Assembly: GCA_022605955.1 (NCBI GenBank)
Contig: JAKCOZ010000001.1
Span: 98,798,211 to 98,862,210 of the forward strand
Origin: Rallus limicola
Lineage: Eukaryota > Chordata > Aves > Gruiformes > Rallidae
DNA length: 64,000 nt
Direction of reading: 5' to 3'
Positions 51,123-64,000 of this stretch are shown piece by piece; position 1 is the stretch's first letter; every line of letters starts with the position of its first letter. Made by a program: the position numbers and the translations under genes. The notes under the pieces are model-generated. The model saw only the letters and a list, made by a program, of their open reading frames with translations, was not told the DNA's origin and ran no database searches.

Positions 51123-53512
51123 TTAATTTTAGATTTATATTACTGAAAATGTACTGTGTCTTTCCTCTGCCTCTGTATTACATGATCTTTTCTTTTCATT
51201 TCATTTAAATTAAAAATCTTCCTGTGCTCTTCTGTTAGTGTCTTATACAAAGTGAATTCAGATTAGTCCACTGTTTTTACCAATGTTTATTTTTACTTTA
51301 TAGAAACATAGCTTTTCTTTTTTTTTCTTTTGAAGTTAGGACCTGATATAGTGCATTTTTTCCTGCTGTTAATGTAATTCACTTTAGTATCACCTGCAGA
51401 CTTCCAAACCGTTTTTTGTGCCTATCAGATTCCGTAAATGCTCATGAACTCTAAGGCAAATGAACATTACATCAGGTTATATTAGATTGTATTCCAGTTA
51501 GAGATAAGTAACAGGAAATGAGAGGTGGACATTTCTGAAAAGAATTTAAAATTCTAGTTTTTGTGTTCATGGAAATATAATGCAGCATTAAGAAACTGAA
51601 AATGTATTCCTTACAAATGACAACCACAGCAGTACTTTTAAGATCACCATAGAAAAAGTTCAATATACTAGCAGCTAATTGGATTTCAAACAGTGATTAT
51701 TCTTTAGTGAATTTTAAAATCTTAGGTTAATTCCTATGCCTAAGGAAAATAAATACAAATAAGTATAAATAAATTATTGCAACTATTTTAGGGGATTATT
51801 TTATACACTTTCTAATAAAATAGTAAGGTATGTATGTTTGGTTTTGGTGTTTCTTTTTTTTTTAAATCAGCTGGAACAGCTTAGATATATTTCTTGAGGC
51901 TGCTGTAGATTTTTTGCCGGAATCCTTATATCTTGATAAATGGTTTGTTTATCTACTTGCATATTTGGCATAATACATAGTCATTGCTTAAATAGATGGT
52001 GATGCTAAATCCTCTCTCCTGACTTCAAATGTTACACTTTACCAAAAGGGACTTAATCATCTTTTGCTAACTTGCCATAATAAATATAGGAAATCTTATG
52101 GGATTTGATTACAAATAGAAAGAAGAAACACATCTTTTCAGAGCACGGCATTGGTTTTGCTTTGGCAGTTACAGAGCTTGGAAGCATATACCCTGTCAGG
52201 TGGAACCACTTATGCAGATACTAAGAGCAATTAGATGCCTGGCAGTGACCAACTTCTCTTTCTTCAAAAAAAACCCACCCCCCAAAAAAAAAAAAACAAC
52301 ACCACCACACAGTCAGAACATTTCCCTGACATTTGAAGAGTTTACCACATTGTATGTGATTTTATTATAGTCATGATGGGGAGGTAATAGAGCTGTTAGA
52401 TTATAAAAAGAACATCTTGCAAAGCTTGGTTCTGAGGGTTACCTTAGTTTTCCTATAAATTTAGTTTCTGAAATAATAAAGCTCTTCTATTTGACTCTTA
52501 CTGACACTGTTGAAACACTGTTGAAGTCTGTTGTTATAGTGTTCATGACTGGTTTATTCTCTTTCTATAAACCAGACAAGAGAAAAAGTTTATGTTTAAA
52601 TGGAACAACACCACCTTCTTCCACCCCCCACTATCACCTCCACCCCTCCCAAAAATACATTCAGTCCTTGGGAAACATAAGTGGAACAGGGAGAGACAGA
52701 AGGAAAAACATTTTTTTTTTTTAAAAAAAGGTGATTGGATAATGTGTGAAACTCTTGCAATTATATATAGACTCTGAGTCCTTGGTGCAGGAGATATTTT
52801 TTGCCCTGGGTTAATAATGCACCTAATACAGCAGTTCATGATTAGAGCACCAAAACACTACTAGCAACAAACAGTAAATCAATAAATTAATGAGTTTTCA
52901 GAAAGAGCAACATATAGGGATACATGACTGAAAATGGCATTAAATCATTAAATGACAAATTAATTTGAGCCACATGTTAGTAGGAACATATACACAGTAT
53001 AAAACAAGTTTTCATTGTGTTCTCACTTGAGAAAGATAACTATTCAAACACAATGCATGTAGAAATATACAAGCTTATGTTTTGTTTCATTGCAAAAAAC
53101 CAAACCACCAAATCCTCAAAGAGTCATAATGTCGTCAAATACCAATAGAGTTTCCAGTAGTTAACCTAACTTTTTCAAGCCTAATCTTATGTGATATGGG
53201 AACATATATTATAGCTGGTTAATTATATAGATTAATTCTGGCTTAATAAAGAATATGCTGCTCTTTTTTCCATTCTATAAAAGATTGTTTTGTTTAGATA
53301 TTTTTTCCTAGACTTAAAATATTATTTTTTACTTCAGAGATTCTAATATATATTACCTTGTACAACTACGGTACCTTTGTTTACAATCCTTAAATCTTCT
53401 CATATTTAGACTAAATTACACTGTTTCCCCAAAACTTTATTTTAGGGATATCTCAGGCAACCAGGATTCCTAATGGAGTGATTTTTAGGGTTTTGGGGGA
53501 GGAGAGGGCCCT

Positions 53513-53565
53513 GTTGGTTTGTTTGTTTGTGACTTGTCTGTTTGTTGTTTGTTGGTTTTTTTTTC
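53513..53565. repeat. GTTT-rich low-complexity patch
   Basis: Degenerate gttt and gtttg units ending in a T run. The - strand open frame across it (rich in K, N, Q and T) is an artefact. Confidence 0.75.
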
Positions 53566-55640
53566 TGTATGGCAAAGTCATTTATATGTCCCGTAAGGAT
53601 TCCTGCCTGTTTGGGGAAAGCATAGACTAACTGGCCTATGTCCACTGAAAATGTCCTTATTTTTATAAGGTATTATTCTGTCATTGCTGTCCTCTATTAT
53701 TTCTATTAAACTACCAATTTTCAGTTGGAATTCTGTCCTCTATTACATCATATCCTGGTTTACCATTATCTGTAAATACAAATATTCAGATTGAAAACAT
53801 CTATTTAAACTGTAATTTTAGCCAGGCTATAAAAAAAAAAAAAAAAAATCACAAAATAATTTTTCCAGTTTCAGTGCAAACAATGGAGACTAAAGTATAC
53901 CCCAAAACCATACTGCTAATCAGTTGAACAGCAGTTTACTAGTCTGTACAAAACCAAAAATCACATTTCCTTCTTTTCATTTTATTCCATTTGAAATACT
54001 TTTCTAAAATCAGACCAAACTCATAAATAGTTATACTTTTAATAATGGATCTTTCATGAATAAATAAATATTTCCAAGATAAATAACTATGTTTACAATG
54101 GCAATTCAGTCTACTGAATGAAACATTAGTTGTCATTTATTCACCCGTCATCAACATCAAAATTCCATAGTTCTTCCTTGACTCTTTTGCTACAGTAAAA
54201 TATTATTTTTTGTCATTTGACTGCTTTAATATAAAATGCCTATGAAAACTGCTTTTTATAAACAAATGTCTGTCTCATTTATACATAAAACATTAGCTAT
54301 TAAAATATGGAAATTTACAGAACTCCAAGTTATCATAATATAGACTAAAAACATGCCTCAAGCTTTGCACTTTTAGTAAATATTTTAAGTGGAAGCTTTT
54401 TTCCTATTAAAATGACCAGATTAGCCTTTCACCTTTTATTCAAAAAATATTACTTCAGATCTGATACGAAATAAATCTTTTGTTATATCAAAGTAGATTG
54501 CAGTGAACCATCATTACTACAGATTAGGAAATAAATCCAGAAATACTTATCACAAGGAGAAACATTCTGTAAGAAATGAATTGAAACTGCTGTGTAAATA
54601 AGAATACCTAAGTACAAATGATGACAAAGCATTGCATATATATGAATAACAATGACTGAAGTATTAAGTGATTCAATTATCTTCTGAGATAAATTAACTT
54701 TTCCATAATAATCAGAAATTTAGTAACAACTCAGATTCCAGAGCAACCGAGATTACAGAAATCTAATTCTAGTTGCAAAGGAGGAGATATAAAAAGGCTT
54801 TAAGGGGAAAATAGATCAGTTTAAATGTCAATAGTGTGAAAGTCTCTTTCCTAATGAGAGATAACAGCTCTTAATGCAATTAAATACAACTCCAGTTGGA
54901 GGAAGCAAAAAAATTAGTACTCTTGGACAATAAAGAAATTATTGAGTTTATTGCAGTGATGGACATGCCTAAAATAATTGAAAACATAATTTGAGCAAAG
55001 CAAGATGTTTACATTTTCTAAGGTCCTAACTAGAGAATATTTCTTGGAAGAAGTCTTTCCTAGAATATAATTTATTACTGTCATTTAATCCACAAGTAGA
55101 GGCTTCCAAATGATTTACACGTTCTTAACAATTTGCTCTTCAGACATTATTTTCCTAAGACAGCAGATTCAATTTCTCAAAAACATCAGGAATAGCTGCC
55201 TTGATCTTAGCTCCAGAATAATGTATTATTTCAGTTTGAGATACCTTTATATTGAAATGTTTATAAAATCTATTAGTTATGATGAGTGCTTCTCTTCCCT
55301 GGCTGAATAGTTTTAACTAGGCACGGTGTAACAATGAATAAATTTCAGATTCCAGTAAAACATTTTAAAATTGTCTACATGACACCTAAAAAAGTTTGGT
55401 TTTAAAAATCCAAGGTATCCAATTCACTGACTCTTTTTTTTTGTATGACCTGAATAAATCGGTCATCATTTAATCGCATGAGAAGGGAGATTAAAATAAA
55501 CTGTTAAAATCTAATGTATCTGAGTGTCAGCACACTCTCTGGATATATACTTCTTCAATTTTTTGTAATTTTGACTAGAGTAGGTGATGATTAATTCCAT
55601 TTTAGCCTTTTTATTAGATTTTGGAAACCAGTTGTAATAT

Positions 55641-56225
55641 AATCACAGAATTACAGAATGGTTTGGGTTGTAAGGGACCTTAAAGATTATGTGTTTCCAC
55701 CCTCCCTACCATAAGCAGGGACACCTTCCACTTGATCAGGTTGCCCAGAGGCTCATCCAACCTGTCCTTAAATACTTCTAGGGATGGGGCTTGCACAACT
55801 TCTCTGGGCAACGTATTCCAGTGCCTCACCAACCTCACAGTGCATTCCTAACCTCTAATCCAGACCAACCCTCTTGGGTAACATATAATTTAAACCTGCC
55901 CTCTTTGTTTTAAAGCCATTACCCCTTGTTCTATTATTACACTTCCTGATAAACAGTCACTCTCCCACTTCCCTGTAACCCTCTTCAGGTACTGGAAGGC
56001 TGCAATAAAGTCTCGATGGAGTCTTCTCCAGGCTGAACAAGCCCAACTCCCTCATCCTGTCTTCATAGGAGAGGTGCTCCAGCCCCCTCATCAGCTTTGT
56101 GGTCTACCTCTGGACTCACTCCAACAGGTCTATGTCTTTCCTGTACTGGGGCCCTGAAAGATGGGGGGCAGAATCGCCCTCTCTGACCCGCTGGCCACGC
56201 TGTTTTTGATGCAGCTCAAGAAGCA
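55641..56225 (-). mobile_element. CR1 LINE, 3' end fragment (about 585 bp)
   Basis: On the + strand it opens with the inverted tail aatcacagaattacagaatg, then gtttgggttgtaagggacct, and continues with ggttgcccagaggctcatcc, tctctgggcaacgtattcca, ctccaggctgaacaagccca and aggagaggtgctccagcccc. It ends near gctggccacgctgtttttga. This covers the 3' untranslated region and the last part of ORF2, which is not open. It is 5'-truncated. Confidence 0.93.
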
Positions 56226-59130
56226 ATTCCAAACACTTCTCCCATTTCACTCTTTTTTTTGTGAGGGCTTAAATACCCTTTTACAATGAAGATGGGCTAC
56301 CTCTCTGATGTTAGTTAATTTTGCTTCCTAGAAACAATAGCTGAAATTAATTATGAGTCCTTATGTGTTATTGCCTCCTGTCAAAGAAAAAATTGGACAC
56401 TATATTTTCACATCAAGTTAGCACAAAACAAATGCTCTGATCCAGTGCTATTCTACGCTTGCTCATCTTCTAATCAGAACCACAAATTGCATTGCCAAAA
56501 CTTGTGTGGAGGGCACTCAACATTTTAGAGGGGAGCCCTCTAAATTATAAATCTTTGGTAGACTTCGGTGCGAGTTCTTATCCTTCAGGGAGAGCTGTGA
56601 GAGATTGCTCTAGGTGCATGAACTAAGCCTAGCTGTATATGAAATGTGACTTTGCTCCTGCAGAACAAGATACAGGGAATAGATACATTTTAGTTATCAT
56701 TGTGAAATCAAAACAAAATTTGCATTGTGCTTTAGAAATGCATTTTTTTTTGTCAGTTAAGGGCTCTTAATTTGTTAGTTCTTTTATCTGATACATAATA
56801 ATAGGTCTAGTTTGGGAAAAATAAAATACCTTCAACATAATTATTTTTATACTGTTTCATTGTTTTAATCCATTTCAGAGAGTATACTGATAGAAAGCAA
56901 TTTCCTATACTAAATGAACTTCAGTTTACTTTGAAGCATCTTTAGTATGTTGTTATGTATTTCTTTTATTAATATTATTATAACCCACTCACTGGTAAAT
57001 AATTTTTTAAAACCAAAATAATTTTGAATATTTTTAGTTTACTAATACTTTCTTACATGAACAACAGCTTTTGGTGGAAGACAATAGTAGCTAGAAAATC
57101 ATAGTTCGTTTTGATCAAAACCAGTAGTTTCTGCATGTGTATATATTTTGGTAAGTATCATGAAGAGGCATAATTACATTTGGTCTTGAATACGTTCATA
57201 ATGACAATAAAAATCCTGTCAGATTAACTAAGTCCTAAATTTTGATGACTCCCTAAAGTGAAGATTAAAAATGTCATATTCTTAATATATTATGAAGCAT
57301 TGAACAGATTTGTATTGCTACAGGGCTTTGAAATAACCTGAGAAAAATTAATCTGAAAATTGGCTCATCACTCTTATCAACATAAGATTATAAATCATAG
57401 AATGCTTTATCAAATTCTTTAACACACTTGTTGCACATCTCTATTTAGAATAAGTTCTCATGATTCCTAACATAAGGAGCTATGGTACTGAAGCCTTGCT
57501 GTTTAACATTAGCTAAAGAATATTATGCTCACCTTCTAATATCTCCCTTCTGCAGGTATCTCCACTGTATTTTTAAGGTCATGGATAAATTAACGAATTT
57601 GCTTAGAAGTCAGATATCATTCAAGAATAATTCTTTGGCTACACAAAGTTGTAAAATATCTGGTTAAAAGTGCATGTTGATAATAGATGTGCTGAGCTCC
57701 AAGGCATTAGGAAGTAAAGCATCTTTACATCATTGAAATATTTTCTATAAAGCATCTATAACAATATCATAGGAAAAATGCTGTAAGTATGTCCAGCAGT
57801 AAGACAGTCATAGTTTAGGAAAAAAACACCGAAAACCCCCCAAATCCCAAACCAAATCCAAATTGGAAATGGTACCAAGAGTAAAATAAATGATTTGATG
57901 ACCAAGTATTTCAATAACTTTCTTTATCTAATTTGGAAAATAAATCCTGGTTTTGATTCAGAGATTTTAGTTATCTCTATGGTATTGGAAGAATTTAAGC
58001 TTCCAAACCACTCTGCAAAATTTGTGAATAACAGTTTTTCAAAACAACTCCAGTTGGTCAGATAACAGTCAGTTTGAGGACTTACACTTTCTACCAGTTG
58101 TAGGTCTGACTCACTAAACAACTACTCTTTATTAAATTATCTACTATGCAAATCTTTTCATTTCTATTAAATTAGTGACTGAATAAATTGAATAATGATG
58201 GTCTGATTCAGGTAATAGGTGTTTATGAGCTGACTTTCAAGACAGTCATTTAGACCACAGTTGAAGTATCACAAAAAACATTTCTTCATGGATATGAATG
58301 TGGATCTGTTATCTTCTTCCTCAGGATGAGTGTTGGTGTGATATTTTAAGGTAATTCCCATGACTAACACCAAGCTGATTGATTTTAAGTTCAATGGTAA
58401 TACTATGCCTGAAAGATCCCTTCTCACAACACTGATCTGACTTCTGTCAAAACTTTCCATACTATTAATTTCTCATTTTTTAAGCAATACTTAAAAAATC
58501 ATTTCATAGAAAAAGGTGAGACAGCATCATGACTGCAGTGACTGTAAAGTCACAGGTAAATTTGAATATTTAAAATCGTCTGTTTCAGCTTTTTTTTTGA
58601 GAACAGTGTGGTTTTGTTTGAGATTGTCCAAATAGAAAAGAATTCTCCCAGATCACACATGAACACACAGATATTTTGAGAAACAAGTGCAAATTATGCA
58701 CATTTTTGTATTGTTCAAACTGTTAAGTTTACAATACAAATTAATAATTACATCTAAAATTTCTTCGTGGTTGCTTCAGAGCAGTCAACATTTCACTGCA
58801 GTGTGTTATTCCTATGCTTGCTTCTCGCTGGGTGATCTTTAAAGTGAGATGTAGTAATCTTAAAAAACCCCAAATAATTCTGAATGTTTCACTTTCAGCA
58901 TCTCAATCCTAAATCATAAACCAGAAGAACAGAAATTTGGTGCCTGAAAAATAAAGAGTAAAGAGGCAACTAACTCAGAGAGAATAAAAGGCTCATAATT
59001 ATGACAGAGGATATTTATGAATATGAATGTGGTTTAGGTGCAATCTTTATTTTAAACATATACTTTGAAACCATAACCATCAATTTCATATGGTTCTGAA
59101 CATAAATTTGATGGATTCCTGTAATTGCAG
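56226..59130. other. Unique AT-rich DNA, no gene recognised
   Basis: About 2.9 kb without recognisable repeat or gene. A small A/C-rich patch lies at about 57819-57862. Confidence 0.55.
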
Positions 59131-59370
59131 GTCAGTCTGACCTTAGTGCCCAGAAAGACTGTGGGACAGGTCTTCTTAAATGCTATCATGCAGCATGTAG
59201 AGGACAAGCAGGTGTTCAGATCCAGTCAGCAAGGGTTTATGAAAGGCAGGTCCTGCTTCACTAACTCGATCTCCTTCTTTGACAAGGCCACCCAATTAGG
59301 TGTTGAGGTCAAGGCTGTGGATGTCATTCATCTGGAGCTTACAGATTTATTTTTACAGTCTTTGACATAA
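59125..59370 (+). pseudogene. CR1 ORF2 RT remnant (motif A region)
   Basis: The frame carries FLNAIMQHVEDKQVFRSSQ, GFMKGRSCFTNSISFFDKAT and AVDVIHLEL. These are the CR1 ORF2 blocks leading to RT motif A, where an aspartate is expected but the sequence has VIHLEL. The frame then leaves the element's coding sequence at the first internal deletion. It is non-functional. Confidence 0.85.
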
Positions 59371-59814
59371 TTTCCCACAGCATTTTTGATCTGCTTGAGG
59401 CTACGAAGGCTCTTCAGAGGGACTTGGACTGCCTGGATCGATGAGCTCAGGCCAATTTGATGGGGTTCAACAAGACTCAGGGCTGGGTCCTGCAGCGAGG
59501 TCACAATAGCCCCATGCAACACTATAGGTGTGGAGATGAGCAGCTGGAAAGCTGCCTGGTGGAAAAAGGCATTGGGGTATTGGTCAACAGCTGGCCAAAT
59601 ATGAGCCAGCAGTGTGCTCAGGTGGCCTAGAAGTCCAACAGCAGCATGGCTTGTATCAGAAACAGTGTGGCCAGGAGGACAAAGGAACTGATTGAAGTAT
59701 TTAAAAGATGCATATATGTGTTGCTCAGGGACATGGTTTAGTGGTTGATTTGGCAGTGTTAGGCTAATGGTTGGACTTGATTTTCCAAACAAAAAATTAT
59801 TTGATTCTATGATG
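59131..59814 (+). mobile_element. CR1 LINE with internal deletions
   Basis: The element starts in the RT region (gtcagtctgaccttagtgcc) and ends with a proper 3' tail (ttatttgattctatgatg), but internal parts are missing. After motif A (about 59340-59385) it jumps to the segment after the active site (cttcagagggacttggactg). After about 59695 (aggacaaaggaactgattga) it jumps to the 3' untranslated end (gtatttaaaagatgcatata). The total is about 680 bp, where an undeleted element would need much more. A typical 5'-truncated CR1 does not look like this. Confidence 0.85.
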
Positions 59815-61387
59815 CAAACACATGCAAAGTAAATAAATAAGCAAAAATAATGCCACAGGAATTTTAAACCATGAAAATGGATTCCATCCAAGCACTATCC
59901 ACAAAAATACCAAAATACAGATTTTTACAGGAATTGATGATAAATCTCCTGTTCCATGAACTATGACCCTCTTTTAATTGTCTCCATCAAATATAGTAAT
60001 ATGCACCCAATATTTACATGGGTCATGCTGTGTTGGATAAGTGCAAAAAACCCGAAACACATTTAAATCCTCACTTTGAAGATATTTGAACTAATATGCG
60101 ATTAAACAAAATGAATCTTTTCTTTAATAGTACATCGTAAACTAATGATCATTCCAATCAACTCCATAAGGGAAGGATAAAGGTTATAATAAAGTGCAGC
60201 AAAATATGTTTGTCCTAAGAATGGTATTTCTGTGCAGTTCCATACAGAGTGATGAACTTGTTAGATGTAATGAAAAAAATGAGTTGATTACATCCTGGAT
60301 GTATGAAGTTGATCTACTATCTGTATAATTTGTTCCTTCTGTATACTTACTATTCCAAAACAATTAGTATGAACATATACATGTTTATATATGGCATAGA
60401 GATTAAACATGTCTTAAAGGAAGCCTCAACTTCTTTCACCCTGTAAACTGTGGGATAATGGTGAGGAATCTATCTTAAGCTTAGTTGTTAAAACTTAGTA
60501 ACTGAGAGAATTTACTGAGAATAATGTATTCTTTATAATGCCCACATCACCTATTTGGTTCTAGTTTCCTTCTCCTAATAGCATGCATACATGAAGAAAT
60601 GAGTTTTGCTGCCAAAATATTTGCACAATTCAAATATTTGGTCTGTCAATAAGATTTAAATAAACACAACATCAACTCTTATCAAATTACCAAGTGCACT
60701 TTAAGTAATCGAGAGAAAATAATATCATGTAGGTAATAGCCAAGAATAAGCTCATATATTCCATTGAAATATCTCCCTTTTACATCACCAGATATTGGAC
60801 ACTAAAATAATTTATTAATGATGTTATGTTGTCTATGATATACATAGGACCAGAATAAATCACTCTAACTTTTTTCACAGCAGTAGAATAACATTTTGTT
60901 ATTTTGCATTGACTAGAAAGTGAGTTTGAACCTCAAAATAAGTAAGAAAGATCGTGGATTTTTTCCATTAAATATTGAGAATACACTAGACACTATTGTT
61001 TATTTTTAGGCATTAATTTGAACATTGAAGGGCTTTGTGTTTCTTGTATTACATCTTTTAACCATTTCTTTTATTTAACACAGACAATTTAGTAAATAAT
61101 GATGGTGATATTTTAATCTGAAATGTCATCTGCATGTTGTAGTCAAACCTTAGCAGGAAAGGCATTAAAGCTACATATACCAGAAGTGTATTAATAGAAT
61201 TGCAGGAAAACAGTGAGCCTAATTCTGTTAATACAGAATATATTAGATATCATGCTATTTATTCAACATAACTGGTGACGATAAAACTTACTGTTTAAAA
61301 CTTAAGATGTGTTTTATTACTTGTTATCCAGTAAACAGACAAAAATAATACAATGGGGACATTCAAACCTGTCTGTACACATTCTTG
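59815..61387. other. Unique AT-rich DNA
   Basis: Nothing recognised. Confidence 0.55.
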
Positions 61388-61482
61388 TGCGACCTCTAGA
61401 GATCCTGCTCTGGCAGGGAGGTTCGACTAGGTATTCTTCAGACGCCCCTTCCAACCCCTACCCTTCTGTGATTCCGCAACTC
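61388..61482 (+). mobile_element. CR1 3' end fragment
   Basis: Roughly 95 bp: gagatcctgctctggcaggg, aggttcgactaggtattctt, and ccttccaacccctacccttc, ending ctgtgattccgcaactctg. The order matches the last part of the CR1 3' end, with a decayed octamer tail. It is similar to the divergent tail near 44.0 kb. Confidence 0.85.
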
Positions 61483-64000
61483 TGATATTTCAAAGCCAGA
61501 TTTGTGCTGGGATTTTTATGATTTGGTAGTTCACAGCTGCTATAAACTGTGTTGTTTTATACTGTTGAAAGAGCTCAAATTGACATAATATATAAATGAA
61601 ATAAATTCTTTGTAGCTGGTCTAATAAGTTACAAGTGTTATCATTTATTTGCACAGCAGTACATTCTGCTGATGTTGAGGTCTGCCAATATTCTCCTGTA
61701 GCATTCTTATATTATTTTTTTATTCAGTATATTTTTGTTTTCCTGTCTTAAAGGCCTGAGAAAAAATTAAGTCTTTTAAGTGTGTTACAACATTTTCAAT
61801 AATTTGATTTCTAAAAGCTAGACTGGTACATTCAGCTGTTGCTGCCAAAAGGAAGCTGGGGTACAACTCCAGCAGCACTAAGGACATGTTTTACCTTTAC
61901 AACAATACTGTCAACAACCACGAAAGGCAAACAACCATGACTTTTATACATACCAACTTCAAAAATAAATTTCAAGGAAAATCAAGTGTCTTTTCTTCTC
62001 ATCTTCTTTGGAAGAAATATATATTTTGTCTGCCTGGGTTGAAGGAAAAAAAGGTTAAAAAAAAAAAGCATAAAAATAAAAGGATGGATCACTGAGTATG
62101 ATTTTCAACAAATGGAGACTATTCTGTTGGTTCTATCAATTTCACAACAGCTTAAGGCAATATGTACTCAGAAAGGGACTTCTTCACCAGCACTAAATGA
62201 ATGAAAAAGGAAGCCAATCTCCAGAGATGGAGTGAAAGTATATCAGAGAATAGCTTACTAGAGATAAGTGGAGGTGAAAATTCAGGTTAGTGAGTCAAAA
62301 GGTAAGAAGAAACCACTCTTAGGCCTACTAAGCTTTCAAACAAAACTGAAGAAGGATCAGTAGAAAAGTTTTTAAACAGAAAGCAAGTACCCAAACCAGG
62401 AGAAAACATGAAAAGCCAGAAAATAGCCAGAGCATGAGAAAATGATTTCAAAGCAAATTTAAGACTCAGTCCTGATAGATGTTAAGTGGCTGCAACCTTG
62501 TGTGCCTAGACACTGCAAGTTTGTTGACACGTAACAACTCTATTGCAATTAGAGTGCAAGCTGTAACAAGATTTTAGTTCTTCTCCATGTTGCAAAATTG
62601 TCTTAAACTCTCTAAAAATTATTAATTTTTACTATACAACATGTCAATTTGACATAGCCTTTATAGTCAATTCTTTACCATCTTATCCAGATGAAATAAT
62701 TAATACAAGAAACAAAACCAACCAAAGAATCAAACAACAACAACAATAACAAAAAAACAACCCTTAAACATATTATGACTGGGGATCCACAACAGGAACA
62801 GATTTGTTATTAGACGAGAAAAAGTTCAAGAAATTTCAGCATTCATCAATGGCAAATGATAATATCTACCTATAGATTTTATAGGTTTTATCTTACATTA
62901 AACTATGACAGCTCATTACATTGTTTCTTTAGCTGTAGCACATGCTTAATCTTTATTTGTTTCTTCCAGTTACATTAGGTATACATTTTCTGAATCAGTT
63001 CACAGAAAAAAATTACACTTACTACTATGCTGTAAAAAACACCTCAAGCAAATTTCTGAATTTAACCTTATTCTTTGCCTGGTTGACAATACATGCTGTT
63101 CTATTCCATGATAGAAATTAAAGAAATCAAAGGAAAAGCCAATATTTAACTGTATTCTTTGGCACAGATAGCGGGCCTGTCTGTATTATTTAAAATAGTA
63201 CATTCCAAATAAAAATATTGCTTGGATTTAAGTACAATAAGCAGGAAAGATCCTAACCCTTTTAGTTATGATCAATTTAACAGTTTGGGAAATGGTAGTA
63301 CCAACCTGCTGAAATCAAGTTCCTTCTTTTCATAACAACTTTGTTTATAAAGGTTTTACTTCATGCTTTATTGAATATGAATTGACTTTGAAAGCCTGTG
63401 AATTTTTCTTAATCCAAGAAAGGCTGAAACAAACCTGAGCAGAGAAAGAATGTGGTTCTCAACCAAAATTAATTAAGGTCATTTGTTCCAAGGGGAAATA
63501 CTGAGTGGTATTCTTCATTATCTAACCCAAAAAGTAGCTAACCTGAGTCACCACTGGGAACAAATCAAAGCTATAAAAGATAAAATCTGCTTTCAGTTTT
63601 ATTATTATTTGTTATTTTATTACAGTTCTTTGCACAAGATAATATTTAGCAATTCTATTTGATAGAATTGCCCTGACTCCTTCACAATAGTACTAACTTG
63701 AATCTACAGGGACGTTTAAAATTATAATCTTAGTAGGTCAGCAGAACTCAGGCTCGCATGAATAATACTGCTACATGGCAACACACAATATCTAAACCTG
63801 AGTATATCCACTCACAAAGTAGAATGATTTAACAGAATCGATGTCAATACTTTTCATATTGTTAGTCATGTTTTTCTAAAGGAAACATCGCTTATCAGGA
63901 ATTGTTACATTAATTTACCTATCTGGTGAGTAATCAGCAATGAGCCTTCTTCATATGTTCTGTATGTTAAAAAGGCCAGTTGTACACTTATGTGACCTCT
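61483..64000. other. Unique AT-rich DNA to the window end
   Basis: No gene or repeat family was recognised. A CAA-rich patch lies at about 62710-62765. Confidence 0.55.

Larger units (their letters stand above)
49251..55640. other. Unique AT-rich DNA, no gene recognised
   Basis: About 6.4 kb without a recognised repeat family. It includes an AT dinucleotide run (51101-51122), an A/C-rich patch (about 52263-52312), a GTTT-rich patch (about 53513-53565) and A18 (53831-53848). A 13-bp word, ctgtcctctatta, occurs twice at 53687 and 53733. Confidence 0.55.

Noticed and set aside
59328..59891. Longest open frame in the window (187 codons, - strand)
   Set aside because: It runs antisense across the internally deleted CR1. 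Its sequence is the reverse complement of LINE coding and 3' sequence and shows no protein family features.

Overview
This window reads as a piece of a bird genome with no host gene that I can support. The bird assignment rests on two observations. First, there are at least a dozen fragments of chicken-repeat-1 (CR1) LINEs, recognisable by their 3' tails built from ATTCTATG-like octamers and by degenerate reverse transcriptase (RT) reading frames carrying the LINE signatures GVPQGS and FADDTKL. Second, there are ERV long terminal repeats of types I know from avian genomes. CR1 also occurs in turtles and crocodilians, so it is the CR1 and LTR combination that points to a bird. I cannot resolve the order or species. 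Most of the DNA is AT-rich, with long unique stretches, as in a gene desert or a very long intron.

Layout. 1-15.3 kb is unique AT-rich DNA with homopolymer runs, a small palindrome, and two slightly GC-richer blocks (3.7 and 8.8-9.2 kb) that I cannot classify. 15.3-15.5 kb is a short CR1 tail on the + strand. 15.5-22.1 kb is unique. 22.15-22.69 kb is a CR1 RT fragment on the - strand. 24.1-26.0 kb is a long ERV LTR in - orientation, split by a nested CR1. 26.8-27.2 kb is a different ERV LTR on the + strand. 27.2-32.3 kb is mostly unique, with an unclassified GC-richer block near 28.0-28.5 kb. 32.3-34.2 kb holds two CR1s meeting tail to tail, including the longest CR1 in the window (about 1.75 kb). 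39.8-40.2 kb is a broken third copy of the first LTR family. 41.3-41.7 kb is a + strand CR1, followed at 42.0-43.1 kb by an uninterrupted copy of that LTR. Small CR1 tails lie near 44.0 and 61.4 kb. Two opposed CR1s lie at 47.5-49.25 kb, one CR1 on the - strand at 55.6-56.2 kb, and one internally deleted CR1 on the + strand at 59.1-59.8 kb. The rest is unique AT-rich sequence.

Nothing here works together as a gene system. The recognisable coding remnants are dead CR1 RT pieces with frameshifts and changed catalytic motifs. The other open frames are short, and most of the longer ones lie on repeats or on antisense repeat DNA. I found no rRNA, CRISPR array, convincing tRNA or recognisable protein-coding exon. 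The most interesting structures are the nested insertion (relative dating), the tail-to-tail CR1 pair (possible double-stranded RNA), the microsatellite seeded inside one LTR, and the internally deleted CR1. Splice-site-level exon detection and conservation could not be tested by reading alone.
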